DNA of 64,000 nt, from assembly GCF_032104385.1 (NCBI RefSeq), contig NZ_DAMCHJ010000006.1, positions 111,621 through 175,620 of the forward strand, read 5' to 3'. The translations under genes were made by a program, and so were the position numbers. Of this stretch, positions 51,880 through 61,784 are shown one piece after another. The DNA is from Tissierella sp032104385. GTDB taxonomy: Bacteria; Bacillota; Clostridia; Tissierellales; Tissierellaceae. Every line of letters starts with the position of its first letter. The first letter of the stretch is position 1. The notes under the pieces are model-generated. The model was not told the DNA's origin, ran no database searches, and worked only from the letters and a program-made list of their open reading frames with translations.

Positions 51880-51914
51880 AAATTTAGATACTAATTAGCG
51901 TATCTAAATTTTAT
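51880..51914 (+). terminator. Hairpin in the recJ leader
   Basis: AAATTTAGATAC (51880-51891) pairs perfectly with GTATCTAAATTT (51900-51911), followed by TATTTC. It lies 20 bases before the recJ start and could be a terminator of an upstream transcript or an attenuator. Confidence 0.55.
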
Positions 51915-51933
51915 TTCTATTGGAGTGAAGTAA

Positions 51934-53718
51934 TTGGAGAAATGGTTTATAAAAAACAAAGCAACTGATTATAAAAAAATTGCAAGGGATTTTAAAATAT
52001 CTGAATTTTTATCTAAACTTTTAGTTAATAGAGATATAATTGATTACAGATTAATAGATAGCTTTATATATCCAGATTTAAATAAATTACATAGTCCGGA
52101 TTTTATGAAAGATTTATCAAAAGGAGCATCTATTATTAGAGATGATATTATTAATAAGAGAAAAATAAGAATAGTTGGAGATTACGATGTAGATGGAGTA
52201 ATTTCAATTTATTTATTATATAGAGGTATTAAAAAATGTGGAGGAAATGTTGATTATGTTGTACCAAATAGGATTGATGATGGTTATGGTATAAATATTG
52301 AAATTGTTAAAGAAGCAAAACGAGATAATATAGATACTATAATAACCTGTGATAATGGTATAGCAGCAATAGAGCAAATAAAATTTGCAAAAGACTTTGG
52401 GTTAACTGTAATAGTTACAGATCATCATGATATACCTTTTATAATAGATGAAAATGGAGAAAAAAAATATTTGCATACTGGTGCAGATGCAGTAATAAAT
52501 CCAAAACAAGAGGACTGTAAATATCCATTTAAAGGTCTTTGTGGAGCAGCAGTAGTATTTAAATTAATACAAAAATTATATTCTATGTTTAATTTGCCGC
52601 CAGAGGAGATTTATTGTTTTTTAGAATATCTTGCTATTGCAACAGTCTGTGATGTAGTAGATTTAGTTGATGAAAACAGAATTATAGTAAAGAAAGGTTT
52701 AGAACTTTTAAATCGGACTAGAAACATTGGTTTAAAGGCTTTGATAAAAGAAACAGGTATAGAGGGTAAGGAAATTGGAGTCTATCATCTAGGGTTTATT
52801 ATTGGACCTAATATTAATGCTTCTGGAAGATTGGATTCAGCTATAAAGGCTATAGAATTGCTCTTGGCTGATGATTTAGATAATGCAAGTACTTTGGCAA
52901 AAGAACTTCGGGAGTTAAATGATGAGAGAAAAGAAATGACTAAAAATGGAGTAGAAAAAATAGTCAATATTATAGAGTCTTCTGAATTAAAGATGGATAA
53001 AGTATTTGTAATCTATGAACCAGAAATACATGAAAGTATTGCAGGAATCATAGCAGGAAGAATTAAGGAAAAATATAATAAGCCTACAATAGTATTAACT
53101 CAAGGAAAGGATGGAGTAAAAGGTTCTGGTAGATCTATAGAAGGATATAATATGTTTGAAGAACTATCACAATGTAAAGAATTATTATTGAGATTTGGTG
53201 GACATCCTATGGCAGCAGGTTTATCTCTAGAAGAGGAAAATATAATTAAATTACGAAAATCTTTAAATAAAAATACAATATTAACAGATGAAGATTTAAT
53301 ACCTAGAGTATATATAGATATGCAAATTCCTTTAGAATATATAAACTTTAAGTTAATTGATGAAATAAAACTTTTAGAACCATTTGGAAAAGGGAATACT
53401 AAGCCTATATTTGGTGAAAAAAGACTAAAAATTAATCGTGGCTTTATATTAGGTGTAAATAGAAATGTTTTAAAACTAATATTAGAAGATCAAAATAAAA
53501 AGACACTGGAAGGAATATTTTTTGGAGATATTGAGGCCTTTGAAAATGCAATAGAAAGCATTTACGGAAAAGATGAACTTAATAAAATCTATAGTGGAAT
53601 AGATAATAATATAAAAATTGATATTCTATACTATCCTTCAATTAATGAATATAATGGTAATACTAATTTGCAAATTATAATCCAAAATTATAGGGTAGCA
53701 AAGAATATCACATCTTAA
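51934..53718 (+). CDS. recJ: Single-stranded-DNA-specific exonuclease RecJ
   Basis: The 594-residue DHH-family 5'-3' exonuclease acts in repair and recombination. Motifs: VGDYDVDGVISIYLLYRG (about residue 75-95), CDNGIAAIEQI, VTDHHDIP (DHH at about 162-164), CGAAVVFKL and the DHHA1 part GSGRSIEGYNMFEELSQC with FGGHPMAAGLSLE. Compact length, without the long C-terminal extension of some Firmicutes RecJ. Start TTG 51934 after GGAGTGAAG. Confidence 0.93.
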   Translation: MEKWFIKNKATDYKKIARDFKISEFLSKLLVNRDIIDYRLIDSFIYPDLNKLHSPDFMKDLSKGASIIRDDIINKRKIRIVGDYDVDGVISIYLLYRGIKKCGGNVDYVVPNRIDDGYGINIEIVKEAKRDNIDTIITCDNGIAAIEQIKFAKDFGLTVIVTDHHDIPFIIDENGEKKYLHTGADAVINPKQEDCKYPFKGLCGAAVVFKLIQKLYSMFNLPPEEIYCFLEYLAIATVCDVVDLVDENRIIVKKGLELLNRTRNIGLKALIKETGIEGKEIGVYHLGFIIGPNINASGRLDSAIKAIELLLADDLDNASTLAKELRELNDERKEMTKNGVEKIVNIIESSELKMDKVFVIYEPEIHESIAGIIAGRIKEKYNKPTIVLTQGKDGVKGSGRSIEGYNMFEELSQCKELLLRFGGHPMAAGLSLEEENIIKLRKSLNKNTILTDEDLIPRVYIDMQIPLEYINFKLIDEIKLLEPFGKGNTKPIFGEKRLKINRGFILGVNRNVLKLILEDQNKKTLEGIFFGDIEAFENAIESIYGKDELNKIYSGIDNNIKIDILYYPSINEYNGNTNLQIIIQNYRVAKNITS

Positions 53719-53805
53719 CCTATTTGTTATAAGAAATGGATAATGGGTAATTATAAATAATCAAACTTATAGACACATTCATTATATATGAAGAGGGTGA
53801 ATCAA

Positions 53806-55968
53806 ATGTTAGAAAACTTACTATTAAAAATAGAACAATATAATTCACAAGCAGATTTAAGCCTTATAGTAAAGGCATATAATTTTGCTCAACTAGCTCA
53901 TGAAGGACAGGTAAGAAATTCAGGTGAAAAGTTTTTTATTCACCCCTTCAATGTTGCCATTATATTAGCAGATTTAAATATGGATACAGATACTATAGTA
54001 GCGGGCTTACTTCATGATGTTATAGAAGATACAGAAATAACCTATGAGAATATTGTAGAAGAATTTGGAGTTGAAATAGCCAATTTAGTAGAAGGAGTAA
54101 CAAAATTAAAGAAACTTCAATATAAAACCAAACAGGAAAACCAAGCAGAAAATTTAAGAAAAATGGTTTTAGCTATGGCTAATGATATAAGAGTTATTAT
54201 AGTTAAATTGGCTGATAGACTTCATAATATGAGAACATTAGAATATATGAGAGATGAAAAGAGAAAAGAAAAAGCTCTAGAAACTTTAGAGATTTATGCT
54301 CCCTTAGCACATAGATTAGGAATTTCCAAAATAAAATGGGAACTAGAAGATTTATCCTTAAGATATCTTGACCCTGATAATTATTATGATTTAGTTGATA
54401 AGGTTTCTAAGCGAAGGCAGGAAAGGGAAGCATATGTAAAAAACATAATAGAAACATTGAGTAAAAAATTAGATGAAGTCAAAATAAAATATGATGTTAG
54501 CGGCAGACCAAAGAATTTTTATAGTATATATAAAAAAATGGTTCATCAAGGAAAGGCTTTTGAGCAAATATTTGATTTAACTGCTATAAGGGTTATAGTA
54601 GATAATATTAAGGATTGTTATGAAGTGCTTGGTATAGTCCATAACTTATGGAAACCTTTACCAGGAAGATTTAAGGATTATATAGCAATGCCCAAGCCTA
54701 ATATGTATCAATCCATTCATACTACAGTAATTGGTATGAAGGGAGAGATATTTGAAGTTCAAATACGTACTTGGGAGATGCATAGAACAGCAGAATATGG
54801 AATAGCTGCCCATTGGAAATACAAAGAGGGGAGTACAAAATCTGATAGCTTTGATGATAAACTTACATGGTTAAGACAATTACTTGAATGGCAATCAGAT
54901 TTAAATGACCCTAAGGATTTTATGGAAACATTAAAGATAGACTTTTTTACAGATGAAGTATTTGTATTTTCTCCAAAGGGAGATGTAATAAACCTTCCTG
55001 ATGGTTCTACGCCTATTGATTTTGCTTATAGAGTTCATACTGAGGTAGGAAATAAATGTGTAGGTGCTAAAGTAGATGGAAGAATTGTTCCTTTAAATTA
55101 TAGACTAAAAAATGGAAATATTGTTGAAATAATTACATCTGCAAATAGCAATGGACCTAGTAGAGATTGGATTAAGATAGTAAAAAGTACTCAAGCAAAA
55201 ACTAAAATTAGACAATGGTTTAAGGCTAAGGAAAAAGATTTAAATATTATAAGAGGAAAAGAATCATTAGAAAAAGAAGTTAAAAGATTAGGGTATAAAA
55301 CATCTGAAATTTTAAAAGATGAATGGCTGAAAAACATAGCATCTAAAGTTAGTGTAAATTCTATTGATGATTTGTATGCATCTATTGGTTATGGTAATAT
55401 AACATTAAATCAAGTTATTTCAAAATTAAAAGTACAATATAATGATTATTATAAGATAACAGATGAAAAAGCTTTTATAGAAAGTAAAATACAGCAACCT
55501 ACTCAAGGGAAGATAAGTAAACCTACTCAAGGTATTAAGATAAAAGGTATAGATAATATTAAAATAAGATTTTCCAAATGCTGCAATCCCGTTCCAGGAG
55601 ATGAAGTAGTAGGTTATATAACTAGGGGAAGGGGAGTTTCAGTTCATAGAGCAGATTGTCCAAATATAATAATGTCAGAGGATGCAGAGAGATTTATAGA
55701 AGTAGAATGGGATTTCCAGAAGAAAGCATCTTATCCTGCTGAAATACAGATAAAGGCATCAGATAGATCAGGACTTTTGGCAGAGATCACTCAAAAAATA
55801 ACAGATTCTGATTTAGGAGTAATATCATTAAACGCTAGAACATCCAAGGATAAAATAGTATTTATAAATGTGACCCTTGAGATTAAAAATATTGAAGAGT
55901 TAAGGGATTTAATGAAAAAGGTAAAAAGAATAAAAAATGTAATGGATGTATATAGAGTTACAGCTTAA
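53806..55968 (+). CDS. relA: Bifunctional (p)ppGpp synthetase/hydrolase
   Basis: The 720-residue protein has the HD hydrolase domain (HPFNVAIILADLNMDTDTIVAGLLHDVIEDTEIT; LADRLHNMRTLEYM), the synthetase domain (KPNMYQSIHTTVIG; FEVQIRTWEMHRTAEYGIAAHWKYKEG), TGS, zinc-finger-like CCNPVPGD and C-terminal ACT (SDRSGLLAEITQKI). It makes and breaks the stringent-response alarmone. Start ATG 53806 behind AAGAGGGTG; the ATG at 53788 lies before the ribosome binding site. Confidence 0.96.
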   Translation: MLENLLLKIEQYNSQADLSLIVKAYNFAQLAHEGQVRNSGEKFFIHPFNVAIILADLNMDTDTIVAGLLHDVIEDTEITYENIVEEFGVEIANLVEGVTKLKKLQYKTKQENQAENLRKMVLAMANDIRVIIVKLADRLHNMRTLEYMRDEKRKEKALETLEIYAPLAHRLGISKIKWELEDLSLRYLDPDNYYDLVDKVSKRRQEREAYVKNIIETLSKKLDEVKIKYDVSGRPKNFYSIYKKMVHQGKAFEQIFDLTAIRVIVDNIKDCYEVLGIVHNLWKPLPGRFKDYIAMPKPNMYQSIHTTVIGMKGEIFEVQIRTWEMHRTAEYGIAAHWKYKEGSTKSDSFDDKLTWLRQLLEWQSDLNDPKDFMETLKIDFFTDEVFVFSPKGDVINLPDGSTPIDFAYRVHTEVGNKCVGAKVDGRIVPLNYRLKNGNIVEIITSANSNGPSRDWIKIVKSTQAKTKIRQWFKAKEKDLNIIRGKESLEKEVKRLGYKTSEILKDEWLKNIASKVSVNSIDDLYASIGYGNITLNQVISKLKVQYNDYYKITDEKAFIESKIQQPTQGKISKPTQGIKIKGIDNIKIRFSKCCNPVPGDEVVGYITRGRGVSVHRADCPNIIMSEDAERFIEVEWDFQKKASYPAEIQIKASDRSGLLAEITQKITDSDLGVISLNARTSKDKIVFINVTLEIKNIEELRDLMKKVKRIKNVMDVYRVTA

Positions 55969-55980
55969 GGAGAGATATAG

Positions 55981-56430
55981 ATGAGAGCAGTTGTACAAAG
56001 AGTTTCAGAAGCTGCAGTTAAAGTAGATAATAAAGTAGTTGGTGAAATAGGAAAGGGATTATTAGTATTTCTTGGCATAGGTGAAGGAGATACAGAAAAG
56101 GACTTAGAATATTTAGTAGATAAGGTTTTAGGACTTCGTATATTTCAAGATGAGAATGATAAAATGAATTTATCTCTATTGGATATTAATGGAGAGTTAT
56201 TGGTTATTTCCCAGTTCACTCTTTATGGAGATGTAAGAAAAGGTAAAAGACCTAGTTTTACTGATTCAGCACATCCCGATATAGCCGAGAGAATGTATCT
56301 AGAATTTATTGATAAATGTAAGACTAAGGAAATAAAAACAGAAAAAGGCATTTTTGGTGCTGATATGAAAGTAAGTCTTATAAATGATGGGCCTGTAACC
56401 ATATTATTAGATAGCAAAAAAACATTTTAG
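55981..56430 (+). CDS. dtd: D-aminoacyl-tRNA deacylase
   Basis: The 149-residue enzyme removes D-amino acids from tRNA. Motifs: MRAVVQRVSEAAVKV, ISQFTLYGDVRKGKRPSF (catalytic SQFTL) and the Gly-cisPro-type NDGPVTI at the end. GGAGAGATATAG precedes the ATG. It follows relA by 12 bases, a widespread order. Confidence 0.96.
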   Translation: MRAVVQRVSEAAVKVDNKVVGEIGKGLLVFLGIGEGDTEKDLEYLVDKVLGLRIFQDENDKMNLSLLDINGELLVISQFTLYGDVRKGKRPSFTDSAHPDIAERMYLEFIDKCKTKEIKTEKGIFGADMKVSLINDGPVTILLDSKKTF

Positions 56431-56441
56431 GAGGTAAAGTT

Positions 56442-57062
56442 TTGAAGATAATAAGAATACCAGCAGGTGTATACGCAGCTAATTGTTATATTATATATTC
56501 TGAGGTTACAAGAGATGGTATAGTTGTAGACCCAGGTGGAGATGTGGATGATATACTTTCATCAATAAGAGAAAATGGACTTAAAATTAAATATATAGTA
56601 CTTACTCATGGTCATGGGGATCACATAGGAGGAGTAATACAATTAAATAAAGTCCTATCTGTTCCAGTGATGATACATGAAGACGATAGAGAAATTCTAG
56701 TTGATGGAAATAAAAATCTTTCCACAATAATGGCTATGGGAACAGTAGAAATAGAACCTGATATACTTCTAAAAGATGGAGATATTATAGAATTTGGTGA
56801 TGAAAAAGCCCAGGTTCTTCACACTCCTGGGCATACTCTAGGAGGTATATGTATAAAAATAGGAGATAGTATAATAACGGGAGATACTTTATTTACAGGT
56901 TCTATAGGTAGGACGGATTTACTAGGGGGAGATTATGACTCTATAATAAACTCAATAAAAGATAAACTAATGATTTATCCAGATGATATTAAAGTATTTC
57001 CAGGACATGGAGCTCCATCTACAATAGGTAGAGAGAGGACTTCAAATCCATTTTTACGCTAA
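56442..57062 (+). CDS. Metallo-beta-lactamase-fold hydrolase (glyoxalase II-like)
   Basis: The 206-residue protein has the MBL zinc motif THGHGDH (residues 55-61), then HTPGHTLGGICI, ITGDTLFTGSIGRTDL and FPGHGAPSTIG near the end. Members are hydroxyacylglutathione hydrolase-like, but substrates differ. TTG start at 56442 behind AGGAGGTAAAG. Part of the relA-dtd-hemZ run. Confidence 0.9.
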   Translation: MKIIRIPAGVYAANCYIIYSEVTRDGIVVDPGGDVDDILSSIRENGLKIKYIVLTHGHGDHIGGVIQLNKVLSVPVMIHEDDREILVDGNKNLSTIMAMGTVEIEPDILLKDGDIIEFGDEKAQVLHTPGHTLGGICIKIGDSIITGDTLFTGSIGRTDLLGGDYDSIINSIKDKLMIYPDDIKVFPGHGAPSTIGRERTSNPFLR

Positions 57063-57080
57063 GATAAATAAGGTGATTCT

Positions 57081-58559
57081 GTGATAAAGCTATTGTTAAT
57101 AAATCACGAAATTAAATATGAATTAGTTGAATTAATTAGAGTGTTTTTCCCAGGACAAGAGATTATATCTATTGATACACAAAATGATTATATAGGTGAA
57201 GGAATTCTTATAATTAACTCTTTATATGATGAGAATGGAAGAAAATATACCACTACAAGATTATATATAGATGATGTTTTAGTTAAACAATCAACGGAAA
57301 AAATTGATCTTATAGAAGTATATGGAGACTCCATAGATAAATATATAAGAATTGGAATTAAAAAATCCTTATATAATACGTTAATTTTTCTAAATGAAGC
57401 TGAAATTCCGTGGGGAATTTTAACAGGTATAAGGCCAGTTAAAATTGTCCATGAGCTATTGGATAGAAATATAGATGATAATGAGATAATTAGAGTGTTA
57501 ACACAAGAATATAAACTATATATTGATAAGGCCCAGTTGATATTAAGTATTGGAAAGAAGCAAAGAAAGTATATTAAGCCCTTAGATAAGGATAAGTATA
57601 GTTTATACATAAGTATACCTTTTTGTCCTACTAGATGTTTATACTGCTCGTTTCCAGCCTTACCTATAGGCAGATATGGAAATCATATTAAAGAATATAT
57701 TTCAAAATTAATATATGAAATTAATAGTATATCTAAAATGATGAAAGGGAAAAATATAAATACAGTATATATAGGTGGAGGTACTCCAACTGCAATCCTG
57801 CCAACAGAGCTTGAGAAGGTAATTCATGCTATTTATAATAATTTTGGAGAAAAAGATATAAAAGAATTTACAGTAGAAGCTGGCAGACCAGATACCATTA
57901 CAGAAGATTATCTGAGAATGTTAAATAAAAATAACATAGGAAGAATAAGTATTAATCCACAAACCATGAATGATACTACTTTGAAATTAATAGGTAGGAA
58001 GCATAAAACAGAAGATATTATTAGAACTTTTAAATTAGCTAAGGAAATTGGGTTTGATATAATAAATATGGACTTAATTATAGGACTTCCTGGGGAAGAC
58101 ATTTTTCATGTTAAAAAAACATTAGAAGAAATTAAAAAATTAGATCCAGAGAACCTAACAATCCATACACTTTCAGTAAAAAGGGGATCAAAGTTTAGAG
58201 ACACCATGGACCAATATTCATTGCAACCTCAGAATGTTTTAAGTGCAATGTTTAATAAAACCATGGAATATTCAAAAGAGATGGGGCTAGAACCCTATTA
58301 TCTTTATAGACAAAAACAGATACTTGGAAACCTTGAGAACATAGGATATTGCAAACCAAAAATGGAATGTATATATAATATTGCCATGATGGAAGAAAAA
58401 GAAACTATAATGGCAGCAGGAATGGGCTCAGTATCTAAGATTTTCTTTCCAGAAGAAAATAGAATAGAAAGAGTTCCTAATTTTAAAGATTTAAAAGAAT
58501 ATATTGAAAGAATAGATGAACTGATTGAAAATAAAAAAGTTATATTAGAAAGTAGTTAA
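57081..58559 (+). CDS. hemZ: Coproporphyrinogen III dehydrogenase-like HemZ
   Basis: The 492-residue radical SAM protein has an N-terminal non-catalytic part of about 170 residues and then YSLYISIPFCPTRCLYCSFPALP (C-x3-C-x2-C), IGGGTPTAI and GLPGEDIFH. This matches HemZ of Firmicutes. HemZ is thought to take part in anaerobic haem synthesis. GTG start 57081 after AAATAAGG-type ribosome binding site. Confidence 0.9.
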   Translation: MIKLLLINHEIKYELVELIRVFFPGQEIISIDTQNDYIGEGILIINSLYDENGRKYTTTRLYIDDVLVKQSTEKIDLIEVYGDSIDKYIRIGIKKSLYNTLIFLNEAEIPWGILTGIRPVKIVHELLDRNIDDNEIIRVLTQEYKLYIDKAQLILSIGKKQRKYIKPLDKDKYSLYISIPFCPTRCLYCSFPALPIGRYGNHIKEYISKLIYEINSISKMMKGKNINTVYIGGGTPTAILPTELEKVIHAIYNNFGEKDIKEFTVEAGRPDTITEDYLRMLNKNNIGRISINPQTMNDTTLKLIGRKHKTEDIIRTFKLAKEIGFDIINMDLIIGLPGEDIFHVKKTLEEIKKLDPENLTIHTLSVKRGSKFRDTMDQYSLQPQNVLSAMFNKTMEYSKEMGLEPYYLYRQKQILGNLENIGYCKPKMECIYNIAMMEEKETIMAAGMGSVSKIFFPEENRIERVPNFKDLKEYIERIDELIENKKVILESS

Positions 58560-58580
58560 TAGGAAGGGGGTTTAAGGATT

Positions 58581-58979
58581 ATGTTATGGTGGACAGATGA
58601 ATTAGAAACAGGAATAGATTCCATAGACAAGCAGCATAAAAGTATATTTGATAAGGCCAGTGAGATTTTTAGCTTAGGGGTTAATTCAGATATTAAAGAA
58701 GTTGAGAAAATATTTATATTTTTGATGGGATATGCAAACAATCATTTTTATGAAGAAGAAATATTGATGATGGAAGATTCTTATAAAGACTTTATTGAAC
58801 ATAGAAGACAACATAATTACTTTATCGAGAAGATTTATAGAATATATCAAAATACAATAGAGGGACAGGTATCAGAAGAAAACTTAAACGATTTAAAAGT
58901 ATTAATCATAGAGTGGCTTGCGAATCATATAAATATTGAAGATAAGAAATATATTAAATTAATGAAGGGTATTCAATAA
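58581..58979 (+). CDS. Bacteriohemerythrin
   Basis: The 132-residue protein is a four-helix hemerythrin: W/WTDELETGIDSIDKQHKSIF with His 19, NNHFYEEEILM, HRRQHNYFIEKI and WLANHINIEDKKYI provide the di-iron ligands. It binds oxygen reversibly and may protect the anaerobe or sense oxygen. AAGGGGG precedes the ATG. Confidence 0.93.
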   Translation: MLWWTDELETGIDSIDKQHKSIFDKASEIFSLGVNSDIKEVEKIFIFLMGYANNHFYEEEILMMEDSYKDFIEHRRQHNYFIEKIYRIYQNTIEGQVSEENLNDLKVLIIEWLANHINIEDKKYIKLMKGIQ

Positions 58980-58985
58980 TACTCC

Positions 58986-59014
58986 TTGACATCGGTTATT
59001 TTATATTCTATAAT
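58986..59014 (+). promoter_or_regulatory. Promoter of the aspS T-box unit
   Basis: TTGACA (58986-58991) and TATAAT (59009-59014) are 17 bases apart, directly after the hemerythrin gene. Confidence 0.8.
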
Positions 59015-59044
59015 TAATAAAAATAAATATAATACATTGAAAAG

Positions 59045-59256
59045 GAATAGTAGTTAAATTAATTAGTTATAGAGAGTCAGTAAAAGGTGGAAAACTGACA
59101 CTAATATTTAATGAAGACACCTTGGAGTAGATAATCTATAAGATTAATTCGCAGAAATGCGTTAAATTTTTGAGTGAGGAAATACCTAATTAGGGTGGTA
59201 CCGCGAGATAACCTCTCGTCCCTGTATATCAGAGATGAGGGGTTTATATTTTTTTG
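59045..59256 (+). promoter_or_regulatory. T-box leader of aspS (specifier GAC, aspartate)
   Basis: The T-box core AGGGTGGTACCGCGA is at 59192-59206, followed by a terminator (AACCTCTCGTCCCTG ... CAGAGATGAGGGGTT, T-rich). The specifier context TGAAGACACCTTGGAG gives GAC (59116-59118), an Asp codon, matching the gene. Confidence 0.92.
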
Positions 59257-59269
59257 AGGAGGTAATATA

Positions 59270-61048
59270 ATGGTAGAAAAAATGGAAAATTTAAGAAGAA
59301 CTATTATGTGCGGAGAATTAAGACCGGAGCATGATGGTCAAGAAGTAGTGTTGATGGGGTGGGTACAAAGAGAGAGAAATCTAGGTTCACTTATATTTAT
59401 TGACTTAAGAGATACAACTGGAATTTCTCAAATAGTATTTGATAATACAGTATCCAGTGAGATATTCGAAAAAGCAGAGAAAATCAGATCAGAATTTGTA
59501 TTGGCAGTAAGAGGAAAAGTAAGGATTAGACAATCTATTAATAAAGAAATACCAACTGGAGAAGTAGAGGTATTAGTAGAAGAACTTAAGATTTTAGACG
59601 AATCTGAAACTCCGCCTATTTATATTAAGGATGATGATAATGTTTCAGAAAGTATGAGATTAAAATATAGATATCTAGATTTAAGAAAACCATCTATGCA
59701 AGAAAAATTGAAATTAAGGGCAAAAACAGCTAAAGTAGTAAGAGATTTCTTATATGAAAATAATTTTATCGAAACTGAAACCCCTATGTTAACGAAACCA
59801 ACACCTGAAGGTGCTAGAGACTATTTAGTTCCCAGTAGAGTAAATCCGGGTGAGTTTTATGCATTGCCACAATCACCACAGCTAATGAAGCAACTTCTTA
59901 TGGTTTCAGGAATGGATAGATATTATCAAATAGTAAAATGTTTTAGAGATGAAGATTTAAGAGCTAATAGACAGCCAGAATTTACTCAAATAGATATAGA
60001 AATGTCCTTTGTAGACGTAGAAGATATTATTTCAATAAATGAAAAACTTTTATATAAAATATTTAAGGAAATAAAAGGAATAGAGATAAAATTACCAATA
60101 GATAGGATGACTTATGCTGAAGCTATGGAGAGATTTGGAGTGGATAAACCTGATTTAAGATTTGGGTTTGAATTAAAAGATATTTCAGATTTAGTTAAAA
60201 ACTGTGGTTTTAAAGTATTTAGTGGAGCTGTAGAAAACCAAGGTTCCGTACGAGGAATAAATATTAAAGGATATGGAGATAAATTTACTAGAAAGGATAT
60301 AACTTCTCTAGAAGAATATGCAAAGACTTATGGTGCTAAAGGATTAGCTTGGATAAAGATTACAGAAGAAGGAATAACCTCCCCTATTGCAAAATTTTTC
60401 AGTGAGGAAGAATTTACGAGTATTTTAGAAAGAATGGATGGACAAAAAGGAGATTTAATCCTATTTGTAGCTGATAAGAACTCAGTTGTATATGATAGTT
60501 TAGGAAATCTAAGAAATGAAGTAGCGAAAAGATTAAATATAATCCATCCAAATGATATGAAATTAGTTTGGATTACTGAATTTCCGTTGTTTGAATTTGA
60601 TGAAGAAGAAAATAGATATGTTGCTAAGCATCATCCATTTACACATCCTATGAATGAAGATATAGAATTACTTTTAACTCAGCCTGAAAAAGTTAGAGCT
60701 AAGGCTTATGATATAGTTATTAATGGAGATGAAATGGGTGGAGGAAGTATCAGAATCAATAATTCTGATTTACAAAAGAAAATGTTTAGTGCATTAGGAT
60801 TTACAGAGGAAGAAGCTTGGGATAAATTTGGATTCCTTTTAGAAGCTTTTAAATACGGGACTCCTCCACATGGTGGAATTGCCTATGGTTTTGATAGGCT
60901 TATAATGCTTCTATCAAATACATCAAATATTCGTGATGTTATTGCTTTCCCTAAGACTCAATCAGCTACTTGTTTAATGACAAATGCACCTACTATTGTT
61001 TCAGATAAACAGCTAGAAGAAGTTCATGTAAAGCTTAATATTGAATAG
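59270..61048 (+). CDS. aspS: Aspartyl-tRNA synthetase
   Basis: The 592-residue class II synthetase of the long bacterial type: OB-fold anticodon domain (GQEVVLMGWVQRERNLGSLIFIDLRD), motif 2 (FRDEDLRANRQPEFTQIDIEMSF), the GAD insertion (KAVEN-like GAVENQGSVRGI) and motif 3 (GGIAYGFDRLIMLL). ATG 59270 follows GAGGAGGTAATATA; an ATG four codons downstream is also possible. Controlled by the Asp T-box. Confidence 0.97.
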   Translation: MVEKMENLRRTIMCGELRPEHDGQEVVLMGWVQRERNLGSLIFIDLRDTTGISQIVFDNTVSSEIFEKAEKIRSEFVLAVRGKVRIRQSINKEIPTGEVEVLVEELKILDESETPPIYIKDDDNVSESMRLKYRYLDLRKPSMQEKLKLRAKTAKVVRDFLYENNFIETETPMLTKPTPEGARDYLVPSRVNPGEFYALPQSPQLMKQLLMVSGMDRYYQIVKCFRDEDLRANRQPEFTQIDIEMSFVDVEDIISINEKLLYKIFKEIKGIEIKLPIDRMTYAEAMERFGVDKPDLRFGFELKDISDLVKNCGFKVFSGAVENQGSVRGINIKGYGDKFTRKDITSLEEYAKTYGAKGLAWIKITEEGITSPIAKFFSEEEFTSILERMDGQKGDLILFVADKNSVVYDSLGNLRNEVAKRLNIIHPNDMKLVWITEFPLFEFDEEENRYVAKHHPFTHPMNEDIELLLTQPEKVRAKAYDIVINGDEMGGGSIRINNSDLQKKMFSALGFTEEEAWDKFGFLLEAFKYGTPPHGGIAYGFDRLIMLLSNTSNIRDVIAFPKTQSATCLMTNAPTIVSDKQLEEVHVKLNIE

Positions 61049-61071
61049 TCAAGTTTTGGAAGGAGAATGAA

Positions 61072-61773
61072 ATGAATAGTCCATTTATGAGATCAGAACT
61101 ATTGCTGGGTAAAGAAGGAATGAAAAGATTATCCAAGGCAACAGTAGCTGTATTTGGAGTTGGAGGTGTAGGCTCCTTTACAGTAGAAGCATTAGCAAGG
61201 ACAGGAATAGGTAACATATCATTAATAGATTATGATATAATAGACATAACCAATATCAATAGGCAAATACATGCTAATATAAAAACAGTAGGGCTATCAA
61301 AAGTAGAAGCTATGAGAGATAGAATCTTGGATATAAACCCAGATTTAAATATAAAAATATTTAAAGAAAAATATAATGAAAATACTAAAGAAATACTTCT
61401 TTCTCATAAATATGATTATATCGTAGATGCTATTGATATGATCTCCTCTAAAATTGATTTAATTGTAGAGTGTAAAAAAAGAGGAGTACCTATTATTAGT
61501 TCTATGGGTGCTGGCAATAAACTAAATCCTACTATGTTTAAGATAGGGGATATCTACTCTACAAAGGTATGTCCCCTAGCTAAGGTCATGCGACATGAGT
61601 TACGAAAGAGAGATATCAAAGACCTTAAAGTAGTATGGTCTGAGGAAATTCCTAGGAATGTAAACCTAGAAAATGACAATCTTAGAAAGGCAGTACCTGG
61701 TAGCATTAGTTTTGTTCCTTCAGTAGTTGGATTAATTATAGCATCTGAAGTAATAAAGGATATTGCGTTTTAG
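61072..61773 (+). CDS. tcdA: tRNA threonylcarbamoyladenosine dehydratase (TcdA/YgdL)
   Basis: The 233-residue E1-like enzyme uses ATP to cyclise t6A37 in tRNA. Nucleotide motif VFGVGGVGSFTVEALARTGIG, the DITNINRQ motif, MGAGNKLNPTMF and the active cysteine region STKVCPLAKVMRHELRKR are present. GGAAGGAGAATG is its ribosome binding site. rseC-like gene follows 11 bases later. Confidence 0.92.
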   Translation: MNSPFMRSELLLGKEGMKRLSKATVAVFGVGGVGSFTVEALARTGIGNISLIDYDIIDITNINRQIHANIKTVGLSKVEAMRDRILDINPDLNIKIFKEKYNENTKEILLSHKYDYIVDAIDMISSKIDLIVECKKRGVPIISSMGAGNKLNPTMFKIGDIYSTKVCPLAKVMRHELRKRDIKDLKVVWSEEIPRNVNLENDNLRKAVPGSISFVPSVVGLIIASEVIKDIAF

Positions 61774-61784
61774 GAGGTGTAAAT

